A stretch of 64,000 nucleotides of DNA from Arthrobacter sp. Leaf137 (GTDB lineage: Bacteria > Actinomycetota > Actinomycetes > Actinomycetales > Micrococcaceae). Below are positions 9,184 to 17,490 of the stretch, piece by piece. The notes under the pieces are model-generated. The model worked only from the letters and a program-made list of their open reading frames with translations, was not told the DNA's origin and did no database searches. The translations under genes were made by a program, and so were the position numbers. The stretch covers positions 232,151-296,150 of the forward strand of contig NZ_LMOI01000018.1 in NCBI RefSeq assembly GCF_001423525.1. The letters are read 5' to 3'. Numbering within the stretch: position 1 is the first letter of the stretch; every line of letters begins with the position of its first letter.

Positions 9184-10536
9184 TTAAGGCTGCTTGTACT
9201 TGTCGCCGACCTTTTGGGCGGCTTCCTGGCCCTTGGCCAGCGCGTCAGCCACGCTGCCCTGGCCTGCGATGGCGGAACTGACGCCCTGGGAGACGTTGGT
9301 GCCCAGGGCTGCGAATTCGGGGATACCGACAAACTGGATGCCGACGGCGGGACGTGCCTGCGCTCCGGGGTTCTTCGGGTCGGCGTTCTCGATGGCGAAG
9401 CGTTCGGCTTCGAAGAACGGGGCGGCCTTCTGGAACTCGGGGTTCTCGTAAGTGGAGATGCGCTTGCCGGACGGGACCTTGGCCCAGCCGAGCTCGGAGG
9501 CGACCAGTTCCTCATAATCCTTGGAGCTGGCCCAGGCAATGAACTTCTCGGCGGAGTCCTGCTTCTTGGACGCGGCCTGCATGGCCCAGGACCAGGTCCA
9601 CAGCCAGCCGGAGGACGTGGTTTCCTTGACCGGTGCCTGGGCGTAGCCGATCTTGCCCTTCACCGGGGAGTTCTGGGCTTCCAAGGCCCCTGCGGCGGAC
9701 GTTGCGTCGTACCACATGGCGGTTTTGCTCTGGCCCATGTTGTTCAGGCACTCGGTGAACCCGGCCTGGGCGGCGCCTGCTTCACCGTGTTCGCGGACCA
9801 GCTTGGTGTAGAACTCCACTGCTTCGGTGAACTTCGGGGAGTCCACCTGGGCGTTCCAGTCTTTGTCGAACCACGTGCCGCCGAAGGTGTTAACCACGGT
9901 GGTCAGCGGTGCGAAGACCTGGCCCCATCCCGGTTGGCCTCGGAGGCAGATGCCCTTCATCCCCGGCTCCGCGCCGTCCACCTTTGCTGCGATGTCGGCC
10001 ACCTCGTCCCAGGTGGGCTTGGCCGGCATGGTCAGGCCCTTGGCGTCCAGGATGTCCTTGCGGTACATGAGGAAGGAGGACTCACCGTAGAACGGTTCAC
10101 CGTAGAGCTTGCCGTCCTCGCCGGTGAGGGACGCTGTGTAGGCGGGCAGGACGTCGTCCTGGTCAAACGCAGGGTCCGCGGCAACGTCATTCAACGGTGC
10201 CAGCCAGCCGTTGGCCGAGTAGAAGGGTATTTCGTAGTTGGAGAGGGAGGCCACGTCATACTGGCCGGCCTGGCTGGAGAACTCCTGGCTGATCTTGGCG
10301 CGGACGTCATTCTCCGGCAGGATCGTATAGTTGACCCTGATGCCCGTTTCCTTGGTGAAGTTCTCTGCGGTGAGCCGCTGCAGATCCTCCATCTGGGGGT
10401 TGTTGACCATCAGGACACTGATGCTGTTCGGGTCTCCGGCAGAATTGCCACCGCCGGCACCTGCGCAGGCCGAGGCACTCAGCGCGACACACAAAGCGCC
10501 GGCGGCCAGGGTCGCAGCACGCATTTTTGGGCGCAT
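9184..10536 (-). CDS. Extracellular solute-binding lipoprotein for sugar alcohol
   Basis: A 450-residue family 1 carbohydrate-binding protein. The N-terminus has positive charges, a hydrophobic core (AATLAAGALCVALSASA) and a Cys in LSASACAG, which fits a lipoprotein signal with a relaxed actinobacterial lipobox. The mature protein has the usual pattern of MalE-like proteins, for example ISVLMVNNPQMEDLQRLTAE and EKFIAWASSKDYEELV. It is the first gene of the operon and would capture the polyol outside the membrane for the two permeases downstream. Sorbitol or mannitol is inferred from the dehydrogenase. Confidence 0.9.
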   Translation of the reverse strand: MRPKMRAATLAAGALCVALSASACAGAGGGNSAGDPNSISVLMVNNPQMEDLQRLTAENFTKETGIRVNYTILPENDVRAKISQEFSSQAGQYDVASLSNYEIPFYSANGWLAPLNDVAADPAFDQDDVLPAYTASLTGEDGKLYGEPFYGESSFLMYRKDILDAKGLTMPAKPTWDEVADIAAKVDGAEPGMKGICLRGQPGWGQVFAPLTTVVNTFGGTWFDKDWNAQVDSPKFTEAVEFYTKLVREHGEAGAAQAGFTECLNNMGQSKTAMWYDATSAAGALEAQNSPVKGKIGYAQAPVKETTSSGWLWTWSWAMQAASKKQDSAEKFIAWASSKDYEELVASELGWAKVPSGKRISTYENPEFQKAAPFFEAERFAIENADPKNPGAQARPAVGIQFVGIPEFAALGTNVSQGVSSAIAGQGSVADALAKGQEAAQKVGDKYKQP

Positions 10537-10815
10537 TAAGGACTCCTTTGTTCTTCAGGGATGCACAGTCACCGCACCACGACCGCTACGTCGGGGTACT
10601 GGACCTGGTGGGCGAGGGCCATCCACCGGAGATCCCGGTGTTCCTCGCTGATGTTCTTCCAGATTAGGCGCGGGAGTCAGGTCACAACTAGCGTTCTGGT
10701 TGCTACTTTCTGATACTTATTTTCCTGATATGCCGTCCCGGGCAGCCGCTACTCTGGGATCAGGACGCTGCGTCCCTGTCCAGAGTTCATAAAACAGCCC
10801 AACCACTGGAGCGCC
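10537..10815. promoter_or_regulatory. Divergent promoter region of polyol operon and araC regulator
   Basis: These 279 bases separate the divergent binding-protein gene and AraC-type gene and must hold both promoters. Two similar direct repeats stand out, TTTCTGATA at 10707-10715 and TTTCCTGATA at 10721-10730, in an AT-rich patch about 90 bases before the regulator. AraC-family proteins bind direct repeats, so these are candidate half-sites. The start-to-start distance of 14 bases is shorter than the usual two-turn spacing. No other gene is visible here. Confidence 0.45.
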
Positions 10816-11742
10816 ATGATGACTGCCGCGGATACTGCTGACGGAGCCACCGCCAGGCTCGCCGAACGCCTGCTGGGGATGCGGGCCAACCGGGAAGTCA
10901 TCCCGCCTGACCCCAACCACTCCGTCCGTTGGCACCAGCACAGTTATCCCAGCCCCGTGGCACGCTGGAACTACCACCCCGAGTACGAGATCCACCTCAT
11001 CCGCAAGGGCACCGGAAAGTTCATTGTCGGTGACCACATCGGCACCTTCGAGGCCGGACACGTTGCCCTGGTGGGGTCAGGACTTCCGCACGACTGGGTC
11101 AGCGACCTTGAACCGGGTGAGGTTCTGGAGAACCGGGACGCGGTGATCCAGTTCGACGGGAAATGGGTGGAGCAGACTGCCGCCCTGGTGCCCGAGATGG
11201 TCGAGGTGAAGCCGCTGCTGGAGCAGTCACAGCGGGGTATCGAGTTCCTGGGCAGGTCGGCTGAGGCGGCGGCTGCGGCGATCGAGGCCATGGGCGCCAC
11301 CACCGGACTGGTGCGCCTCCAGCACTTGTTTACCCTCTTCGGTATCTTGGTCCGCGCACCTGAAACGGACCGGCGATACCTGGCTGAGGAATGGTTCCGG
11401 CCGCAGCTGGACGGCCAAGCGGCTGCCGTCGTCGACCTCGTTTTGGAGTATGTGTTCAGCAACCATGCCGGCAGCGTGAAAATGTCCGAGGCGGCGGCGC
11501 TGGTAGGTATGCAGGAAGCCTCCTTCTCGAAGTACTTCAAACGCGCTACCGGGCAGAACTTCAGCGACCTGGTCCGTAAGCTGCGCCTGGCCCACGCACG
11601 GCGCCTGCTCGAACGCAGCGACAAACCAATTTCCGACATCTGCTACGAAGTGGGCTTCTCCAACCTGTCCAACTTCAACAGGCACTTCCTGAACGATGCC
11701 GGGGAAACTCCGCGGCAGTACCGGCAACGGGTCAGCGGCTGA
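10816..11742 (+). CDS. AraC-family regulator of the polyol operon
   Basis: A 308-residue regulator with an N-terminal cupin-like sensor domain (WNYHPEYEIHLIRKGTGKFI, then AGHVALVGSGLPHDW) and a C-terminal pair of helix-turn-helix motifs. The last one ends ISDICYEVGFSNLSNFNRHF with PRQYRQ, the AraC signature. The first ATG is used; the next codon is also ATG and has better spacing from GGAG. Divergence from the polyol operon suggests that it activates that operon when its sugar ligand binds the cupin domain. Confidence 0.9.
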   Translation: MMTAADTADGATARLAERLLGMRANREVIPPDPNHSVRWHQHSYPSPVARWNYHPEYEIHLIRKGTGKFIVGDHIGTFEAGHVALVGSGLPHDWVSDLEPGEVLENRDAVIQFDGKWVEQTAALVPEMVEVKPLLEQSQRGIEFLGRSAEAAAAAIEAMGATTGLVRLQHLFTLFGILVRAPETDRRYLAEEWFRPQLDGQAAAVVDLVLEYVFSNHAGSVKMSEAAALVGMQEASFSKYFKRATGQNFSDLVRKLRLAHARRLLERSDKPISDICYEVGFSNLSNFNRHFLNDAGETPRQYRQRVSG

Positions 11743-11816
11743 CCTGACCGTCCCGGGATGATGCACTGCGTCGAATCGACAGAGCCGAAGGGGAAACGGA
11801 AGGGCGAAGGACGGCG

Positions 11817-12767
11817 TTAGCCGGACCGCATATCAAACCGCCGCCGGTATTCCGTAGGCGCCGTGGAGAATGCAGCCGCGAAGTTTTGCCGCAGCGTGAC
11901 GGCGTTGCCGAACCCGCAGTCGTCCGCGATCTGTTCCACTGACAGGTCGGTGGTCTCCAGCAGCCGCCGGGCAGCGTCCAGGCGGCGCGCACGGATCCAG
12001 GCGGCCGGCGTCGTACCCGTCGCGGCCCGGAAGGCGCGGACGAAGGTCCGGCGGCTCAGGTGCGCCTGCGCCGCGAGCCGGTCGATGGTCAGCGGCTCCG
12101 CCAGGCGGGCCAGCGCCCAGTCGAGGAGGCTCGAGATCGGGTCGTCAGCCGTACGCTGCGGCACCGGCCGCTCGATGTACTGCGCCTGTCCGCCGTCCCG
12201 GTGGGGCGCAATGACCAGGCTGCGTGCCACCTTGTTCGCCGCGTCCGCCCCCAGCCGCGAACGCACCACGTGCAGGCAGGCGTCGAGCGCGGAAGCCGTG
12301 CCGGCCGAGGTCAGGACGTCACCGTGATCGATGTACAGCACGGACTGGTCAAGGGCGATATCCGGGTGCCGCACAGCCAGCGAATCAAACGCCTGCCAGT
12401 GCGTGACGGCCCGGCGCCCGGCGAGCAAACCGGCGTCGGCCACGGGAATCGCGCCCAGGCACAAGCCCATGATCGGCACCCCACGCCCGTGCGCATCCTG
12501 GAGCACCTGCCGCAGCGAATCACCGGGGACGCGGCCGTCGTCGAACCAGGAAGGCACCACCACAACGTCCGCCGCCTCGGCAGTCTCCGGCCCCCTCACT
12601 TCACCCAGCCGGTAGCCCTCAGCGGTGGTTACCTCGCCTTCCTGGTCAGAGAACAGAACCGTTTTCCAGCCGGCAAGGCCCTGGCGGGCAACTTCGTCAA
12701 AAACCATCTGGGGAACGGCCAGGTGGAACATCGTTGCCCCATCGAAGGCGTATACCGCAATCCTCAT
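11817..12767 (-). CDS. GlxA-type regulator (DJ-1/PfpI domain plus AraC HTH)
   Basis: A 316-residue two-domain regulator. Residues about 1-190 form a DJ-1/PfpI amidotransferase-like domain (MRIAVYAFDGATMFHLAVP, and the nucleophile-elbow-like GVPIMGLCLGAIPVADAG). Residues about 215-316 are an AraC DNA-binding domain with LAAQAHLSRRTFVRAFRAAT and VEQIADDCGFGNAVTLRQNF. The start at ATG 12767 gives the normal family N-terminus. It is divergent from the cysteine hydrolase gene at 12904, with 136 bases between, so that hydrolase is the likely target. The ligand is unknown. Confidence 0.88.
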   Translation of the reverse strand: MRIAVYAFDGATMFHLAVPQMVFDEVARQGLAGWKTVLFSDQEGEVTTAEGYRLGEVRGPETAEAADVVVVPSWFDDGRVPGDSLRQVLQDAHGRGVPIMGLCLGAIPVADAGLLAGRRAVTHWQAFDSLAVRHPDIALDQSVLYIDHGDVLTSAGTASALDACLHVVRSRLGADAANKVARSLVIAPHRDGGQAQYIERPVPQRTADDPISSLLDWALARLAEPLTIDRLAAQAHLSRRTFVRAFRAATGTTPAAWIRARRLDAARRLLETTDLSVEQIADDCGFGNAVTLRQNFAAAFSTAPTEYRRRFDMRSG

Positions 12768-12903
12768 CCCGCCCCATTCCAACACTTTGGCCTGAATCCA
12801 TCGTACATTCGCCTTCGTGCCACTGTTGATCCGGTTCATTGGTGGGAAGACTGGACGGGTCGCCAACCGGCGGCCACATCAACCACCAGGGAGAAACCAG
12901 AAC

Positions 12904-13542
12904 ATGAGCACCCCCCGCCGCGCCCTCATCCTCATCGACGTGCAGCAGCAGTACTTCAGCGGTCCCCTCGAAATCCAGTACCCGGCGCACCAGGAGTCCC
13001 TGCCCACTATTGCAAAAGCAGTCGACGCCGCGACCGCCGCCGGCATTCCGGTTGCCGTGATCCAGCACTCCGCGGGCGTTGGCGCTCCCGTCTTTGCCCC
13101 CGGCACGCCGGAGTTCGAGCTGCACCCCGAGATTGAAGGCCGCAGGACCGGCGAATGGAAGTCCGTCGTCAAGCAGTACGGGTCCGTCTACGCAGGGACG
13201 GACCTCGCCGACTGGTTGCGGAAGCACGACGTCGATACGGTCACCCTGGCGGGCTACATGACCAACAACTGCGTGCTCGCCTCAGCTGTGGAGGCCGAGT
13301 TCCTTGGCTTCAGCACCGAAGTCCTCTCAGACGCCACCGGCGCCATCAACCTCGCCAACGACGCCGGATCCGCCGACGCGAAGACCGTGCACACCACGCT
13401 CCTGACGCTGCTGAACTCGAACTGGGCAGCAGTTGCGGATACTGACACGTGGAGCAATGCTCTGGCTGCGAATCGGGCCCTCAACCGGAGTGACCTCGGC
13501 AGTTCCGCTGTGGCCGGCATGGAACTGGCACCCCAGTCATAG
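12904..13542 (+). CDS. Isochorismatase-family cysteine hydrolase
   Basis: A 212-residue alpha/beta hydrolase of the isochorismatase/nicotinamidase superfamily. The catalytic set is visible: Asp12 in LILIDVQQQYF, Lys90 in WKSVVKQYGS and Cys123 in GYMTNNCVLAS. The start is the ATG at 12904, preceded by GGGAG; an ATG further upstream would run through the divergent promoter. Members cleave amides such as N-carbamoyl compounds, nicotinamide or isochorismate, and the sequence does not decide which. It is divergent from a GlxA-type regulator and followed by two SMR transporter genes, so detoxification or catabolism of a small nitrogen compound is possible. Confidence 0.87.
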   Translation: MSTPRRALILIDVQQQYFSGPLEIQYPAHQESLPTIAKAVDAATAAGIPVAVIQHSAGVGAPVFAPGTPEFELHPEIEGRRTGEWKSVVKQYGSVYAGTDLADWLRKHDVDTVTLAGYMTNNCVLASAVEAEFLGFSTEVLSDATGAINLANDAGSADAKTVHTTLLTLLNSNWAAVADTDTWSNALAANRALNRSDLGSSAVAGMELAPQS

Positions 13543-13546
13543 CCAA

Positions 13547-13590
13547 TTCCCGGGCTTCACACCGGCGCACAGCGATGGGAAGCCCGGGAA
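13547..13590 (+). terminator. Hairpin between cysteine hydrolase and SMR pair
   Basis: A perfect 12-base inverted repeat, TTCCCGGGCTTC and GAAGCCCGGGAA, separated by 20 bases, begins five bases after the hydrolase stop codon. No T-run follows. It could be an intrinsic terminator, an mRNA-stabilising hairpin, or a leader element of the SMR genes that start 67 bases later. Confidence 0.5.
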
Positions 13591-13656
13591 CACCAGCGGC
13601 CCGCGCGCAGTTGCATCAGGGGGACCAAGCCCCAACCAATTTCAAGGACCAAAAAC

Positions 13657-14013
13657 ATGAAGTGGATTCTTCTCGCCGGCGCCATCCTGAGCGAGGTGAC
13701 GGCGTCGCTCTCCCTGAAAGCGGCCCTTGATAATCCTGCCTTCTTCATCGTGGTGGTTCTCGGCTATTCCGCGTCCTTCGCTTTCCTCGCCGGAGTCCTC
13801 CGCAAGGGCCTCGGCCTCGGGGTCGCCTACGGCATCTGGGCCGCGCTGGGAGTAACACTCACCGTGCTGCTGGCAGCCGTTCTCTTCGGCGAAGCGCTGA
13901 CACCGGTGATGATGATCGGCGTCGCCATGGTGATCGGCGGAGTGCTGTGCGTTGAACTCGGGTCACAGAAGGAGCCTGCAGCAGAATCCGCCAAAGAAAT
14001 GGCCCGCTCATGA
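13657..14013 (+). CDS. Small multidrug resistance (SMR) protein, subunit 1
   Basis: A 118-residue four-helix inner-membrane protein of the SMR family. The essential glutamate of helix 1 is present in LAGAILSEVTASLSLKAA, and the GVAYGIWAALGVTLTVLLAA segment of helix 3 is typical. AAGGA lies nine bases before the ATG. It overlaps the next SMR gene by four bases. Paired SMR proteins such as EbrAB or YkkCD act as heterodimers exporting cationic drugs or guanidinium, and the same is inferred here. The C-terminal tail of about 15 residues is longer and more charged than in the partner. Confidence 0.92.
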   Translation: MKWILLAGAILSEVTASLSLKAALDNPAFFIVVVLGYSASFAFLAGVLRKGLGLGVAYGIWAALGVTLTVLLAAVLFGEALTPVMMIGVAMVIGGVLCVELGSQKEPAAESAKEMARS

Positions 14014-14330
14014 TGTGGCTGTTGCTGACGGCGGCCATCCTCACCGAGGTGAGCGCTACCCTGCTCCTGCGGGTCGCGTCCACCGGAAAGCGGCGCTGGT
14101 ACATCCCTGTCGCCGTCGGATATTTCCTGGCCTTCACCCTCCTGACGCTGACCCTCCAACAGGGCATGAACCTTGGCGTCGCCTACGGCATCTGGGCCGC
14201 GGCCGGGGTCGCGCTGACCGCGCTGGCCAGCCGCATCTTTTTCAAGGAGGCAATCACCCCCGTGATGATGCTGGGGCTCGGACTGATCATTGGCGGCGTC
14301 CTGCTGATCGAGCTTGGGGAGGTCCCCTAG
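14010..14330 (+). CDS. Small multidrug resistance (SMR) protein, subunit 2
   Basis: A 106-residue SMR protein with the helix-1 glutamate in LTAAILTEVSATLLLRVA and the GVAYGIWAAAGVALTALASR helix-3 segment. The ATG overlaps the stop of subunit 1 (ATGA), so the two are translationally coupled, as expected for an obligate heterodimer. The loop between helices 1 and 2 (STGKRRW) is more basic than in subunit 1, consistent with the two subunits adopting opposite membrane orientations. A strong hairpin terminator follows. Confidence 0.92.
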   Translation: MMWLLLTAAILTEVSATLLLRVASTGKRRWYIPVAVGYFLAFTLLTLTLQQGMNLGVAYGIWAAAGVALTALASRIFFKEAITPVMMLGLGLIIGGVLLIELGEVP

Positions 14331-14343
14331 TCCGCAAAGGAAT

Positions 14344-14374
14344 GACGCCCGGCCGGTGAATCCGGCCGGGCGTC
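14344..14374. terminator. Bidirectional intrinsic terminator
   Basis: A perfect 13-base stem (GACGCCCGGCCGG and its complement) with the loop TGAAT lies between the SMR pair (+) and the convergent MFS gene (-). It can serve both directions. There is no long T-run, as is common in high-GC actinobacteria. Confidence 0.8.
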
Positions 14375-14415
14375 GCCACTTCCGATGTTCCGGCGCGTCG
14401 TGCCGTTGGTGGTTC

Positions 14416-15795
14416 CTATGGTGCAGGAGACGGGGCCACAGCGTCTTTCGCGACGGTGTGTGCCAGGGGTTTCGGGCGGGTCTTGGGGCCGAAGATGGCC
14501 AGCACCACAGCCCCGAACAGCCAGGTTCCGGCGATGAAGAAGAACACGCTCTGGTAGCCGCTGCCCGTGTAAAGGCCTGCGATGATCAGCGGACCGGCAG
14601 CGTTGGAGAGCCTGCCGAGGCCGTAGGATACGCCGGTGCCCAGGGACCGGCCCGCGGTGTCGAAAACCTCGGGCGAGTAGGCGTAGGCGAGTGCTGTGTA
14701 GCCGCGTTCGAAGAGGTTCACCAGGAATCCGAAGACGACGATCAGGACCGGGTTGAAAGTCAGCCCGTAAAACAGGCCGCAGACGGCGATGGTGGTTCCG
14801 AAGACCACCAGGCACCACTTGCGTTCGAAGCGGTCCGTCACCAGGGACGCCAGGTAGGAACCCAGCGGCGCGCCCACCGTGGTCAGGGCGACGTAGAAGA
14901 TCGAATCGCTGACGCTGAACCCTTCCTGGGCCAGCAGTGTGGGCGCCCAGCTGGAGTAGCCAAAGAACCCGATGGTCTGGGTTACCCACAGCACGGTCAG
15001 GAGGATGGTGGGGCCAAGGTACTTCTTCTTGAGCAGGAGTTTGTACGAAGCCTTCGGCTTGCTCGTCGTGGCTGCGGCGGCTGTGGGGGCCGGGGCGGGC
15101 TCCGGCAGGGCACCCTTTTCGGCAGCGACCTGCGCTTCCATCTGGCTCAGAAGGGCGTCGGCTTTATCAAACTGGCCTTTGCTTTCATACCAGCGCGGTG
15201 ACTCCTTGAGGTGCCGGCTGAACAGGAGGAAGACGATGCCCATGGCGCCCCACAGGTAGACCAAACGCCAGGACCAGTCGCTGAGCGGGACCACCCAGCT
15301 GGCCAGGAGGTTGGTGGCGGGGGTTCCGCAGATGCCGATCACAATGGCGTACGCCTGGTACTTGCCCCGGACCGCGGCCGGGAAGATCTCGTTGACGTAG
15401 ATCACCGCGACGACGGTCATCGCCGCCAGGCCGGCGGAGGTCAGGACCCGGAAGACGCCAAGGGAGACGACGTCCCAGGAGAACACCGCGGCGAACGAAA
15501 AGACGGAAAACCACACGGTGGTGATGGCGAGGGCCTTCTTGCGTCCCCACCGGTCCGCGAGCCAGCTGGCGACCAGGGAGCCGAAGAACATGCCCACGAA
15601 GGACAGCGAGGTGACGTAGGCGATCTGGTTGATGGTGACGCCCCACAGCTTGACGAGCTTGGGGACTGTGGTGGCAAAGCTGTTGATGTCCGCGAACTCG
15701 AAGAAGTAGGCGAAGGAAACGGCGATCAGGGTGATCTTGTGCATGCGGGAAATGGGAAGCCGGTCCAGCCGGTTCGCAGCATTGGAGTGCATCAT
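14416..15795 (-). CDS. MFS transporter, aromatic acid/carboxylate type
   Basis: A 459-residue major facilitator with 12 predicted helices. The motif between helices 2 and 3 is WLADRWGRKKAL (about residues 78-89). A central cytoplasmic loop starts PRWYESKG and is rich in Ala and Pro, then a second six-helix half follows. The first helix carries FAYFFEFADINSF, where acidic residues sit in the membrane as in acid:proton symporters of the AAHS and sugar-acid groups. It is the last gene of the 2-pyrone-4,6-dicarboxylate operon, 34 bases after ligI, so it probably imports an aromatic or tricarboxylic acid fed into that route. The start is ATG 15795, with AGAGGA upstream. Confidence 0.88.
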   Translation of the reverse strand: MMHSNAANRLDRLPISRMHKITLIAVSFAYFFEFADINSFATTVPKLVKLWGVTINQIAYVTSLSFVGMFFGSLVASWLADRWGRKKALAITTVWFSVFSFAAVFSWDVVSLGVFRVLTSAGLAAMTVVAVIYVNEIFPAAVRGKYQAYAIVIGICGTPATNLLASWVVPLSDWSWRLVYLWGAMGIVFLLFSRHLKESPRWYESKGQFDKADALLSQMEAQVAAEKGALPEPAPAPTAAAATTSKPKASYKLLLKKKYLGPTILLTVLWVTQTIGFFGYSSWAPTLLAQEGFSVSDSIFYVALTTVGAPLGSYLASLVTDRFERKWCLVVFGTTIAVCGLFYGLTFNPVLIVVFGFLVNLFERGYTALAYAYSPEVFDTAGRSLGTGVSYGLGRLSNAAGPLIIAGLYTGSGYQSVFFFIAGTWLFGAVVLAIFGPKTRPKPLAHTVAKDAVAPSPAP

Positions 15796-15829
15796 TGGAG
15801 TCCTCTGGTGTGTTCTTGGGCGGTGCCGG

Positions 15830-16753
15830 CTAGGCCCGGGCGTCTTCGCCCGGCCAATAGAGCCGCATGGGGTTGGCAACGAGCAGCTTCTGCTGCAGGT
15901 CGGTGGTCACGGCCACCTGCGGGATGTAGTCCACCAGCAGGCCGTCATCGGGCATGTGCCCCTTGAGGTTGGGGTGCGGCCAGTCGGTGCCCCACAGCAC
16001 ACGGTCCGGAAATTCCTCGACCACGCGCCGGCCAAACGGAACCGCATCGGTGTACGCGTGCTGCTCGCCGTCCAGCGCGGGCGGCCCGCTGACACTGAGC
16101 CGCTCCGGGCAGCTGACCTTCACCCACACATCGTTCCGGTCCACGAAACGCAGGAACCTGCTGAACTCGGGACCGTCCACCGGTTTAGTGACATCGGGCC
16201 TGCCCATGTGGTCCACCACCAGCGGCGTGGGCAGTGAGCCGAAGAAGCCTTCCAGGCCTTCGAGGTCCCCGCCTTCGAAATAGATCACCACATGCCAGCC
16301 CAACGGCGCGATTTTCCTGGCGATGGCCGCCAGGTCCTCCTGGGGGGCGGAGCTGACCAGCCGCTTGAGGAAGTTGAACCGGACGCCCCGCACCCCGGAC
16401 TCGTCCAGGCTGCGGAGTTCGGATTCTGAAATGTCCGGCCGGACCGTGGCGATCCCGCGGGCCCTGCCCCCTGCAAACCGTACGGCGTCCACCATGGCGC
16501 TGTTGTCCGCCCCGTGGCAGGTTGCCTGCACAATAACGTTGCGGCTGACGCCCAGGTGGTCGCGCAGGGCGAACAGCTCGTCCTTGCCGCCGTCGCACGG
16601 GGTGTACTTTCGTTCCGGTGCGAACGGAAACTCTGCGCCGGGGCCGAAGACGTGGCAGTGGGCGTCCACTGTACCGGCGGGAAGCTGGAATCGCGGCGTG
16701 GAGGGGTTGGCGAACCAGTCAAGCCATCCGGGAGTCTTGGTGAAAGTCTCCAT
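15830..16753 (-). CDS. ligI: 2-pyrone-4,6-dicarboxylate hydrolase-like amidohydrolase (LigI)
   Basis: A 307-residue amidohydrolase-superfamily TIM barrel. The opening VDAHCHVFGPGAEFPF carries the HxH pair and is typical of the LigI group. Later come GVRGVRFNFLKRLV, PLVVDHMGRPD and VLWGTDWPHPN, with the conserved Asp. LigI opens the lactone 2-pyrone-4,6-dicarboxylate to 4-oxalomesaconate without metal. Its neighbours encode the tautomerase, hydratase and aldolase that act on that product, which supports the call; D-galactarolactone isomerases are close relatives and remain an alternative. The start at 16753 has AAGGAG 12 bases upstream; an in-frame ATG at 16789 would overlap ligK. Confidence 0.85.
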   Translation of the reverse strand: METFTKTPGWLDWFANPSTPRFQLPAGTVDAHCHVFGPGAEFPFAPERKYTPCDGGKDELFALRDHLGVSRNVIVQATCHGADNSAMVDAVRFAGGRARGIATVRPDISESELRSLDESGVRGVRFNFLKRLVSSAPQEDLAAIARKIAPLGWHVVIYFEGGDLEGLEGFFGSLPTPLVVDHMGRPDVTKPVDGPEFSRFLRFVDRNDVWVKVSCPERLSVSGPPALDGEQHAYTDAVPFGRRVVEEFPDRVLWGTDWPHPNLKGHMPDDGLLVDYIPQVAVTTDLQQKLLVANPMRLYWPGEDARA

Positions 16754-16778
16754 GGGGATACTCTGCTCCTTTCCGGTG

Positions 16779-17462
16779 TCAGTCGACATAGCGCAACCCG
16801 GCGGCGGCAAGGGGTTCACGCATGGAATAGATGTCCAGTCCCAGCTCCCCGGCGGCAAAGCGCCGGCGCTTGGACTCTTCGTTGTCTTCGCGTTTGCGGG
16901 CAGCTTCTGCGACGTCGGCGGCCCGCGCGGCGGGAACCACCACGACGCCGTCGACGTCGGCCACCACTACGTCGCCGGGGTGGACCAGGGCGTTCGCGCA
17001 CACCACCGGAATGTTGACCGATCCCAGGGTGGCCTTGACGGTGCCCTTGGAGTTGATGGCGCGGCTGAAAACGGGGAAGTCCATCTCCTGGAGGGTGGCG
17101 ATGTCCCGGCAACCGCCGTCGATCACCAGGCCGGCGGCGCCGCGGGCCTGGAGGGAGGTGGCCAGCAGGTCGCCGAAGAATCCGTCCTCGCTTTCGGTGG
17201 TGCAGGCCGCCACCAGCACGTCGCCGGGCCGGACCTGCTCTGCGGCCACATGCATCATCCAGTTGTCACCGGGCTGCAGCAGCACTGTCACGGCGGTGCC
17301 GCACAGTTTGGCGCCGGGGTAGACGGGCCGGATGTAGGGCCGCATCAGGCCCAACCGGCCCATGGCCTCATGAATGGTGCTGACGCCGAATTCCGATAGT
17401 GCTTTGACGTCCACCTCCGCCGCGCGGGTGATGGTGCGGTGGACAACTCCTAGTTCCTGCAT
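16779..17462 (-). CDS. ligK: 4-carboxy-4-hydroxy-2-oxoadipate aldolase (LigK/GalC)
   Basis: A 227-residue class II pyruvate aldolase of the RraA-like HMG/CHA aldolase family. The metal- and substrate-binding motif is [10 protein letters not shown], preceded by the loop [19 protein letters not shown]. It would cleave 4-carboxy-4-hydroxy-2-oxoadipate to pyruvate and oxaloacetate, the last step of the pathway, and such enzymes also decarboxylate oxaloacetate. The start is ATG 17462, with AAGGAG eight bases upstream. It lies between ligJ (28-base gap) and ligI. RraA-family proteins are hard to separate by sequence alone; the surrounding genes decide the call. Confidence 0.88.
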   Translation of the reverse strand: MQELGVVHRTITRAAEVDVKALSEFGVSTIHEAMGRLGLMRPYIRPVYPGAKLCGTAVTVLLQPGDNWMMHVAAEQVRPGDVLVAACTTESEDGFFGDLLATSLQARGAAGLVIDGGCRDIATLQEMDFPVFSRAINSKGTVKATLGSVNIPVVCANALVHPGDVVVADVDGVVVVPAARAADVAEAARKREDNEESKRRRFAAGELGLDIYSMREPLAAAGLRYVD

Positions 17463-17490
17463 GTTCCTGGCTCCTTGGTAAGCGGCTGCG

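Noticed and set aside
13543..13656. Guanidine riboswitch in front of the SMR pair
   Set aside because: Only one 12-base hairpin is present; the paired ACGR loops of class II and the conserved segments of classes I and III are absent.
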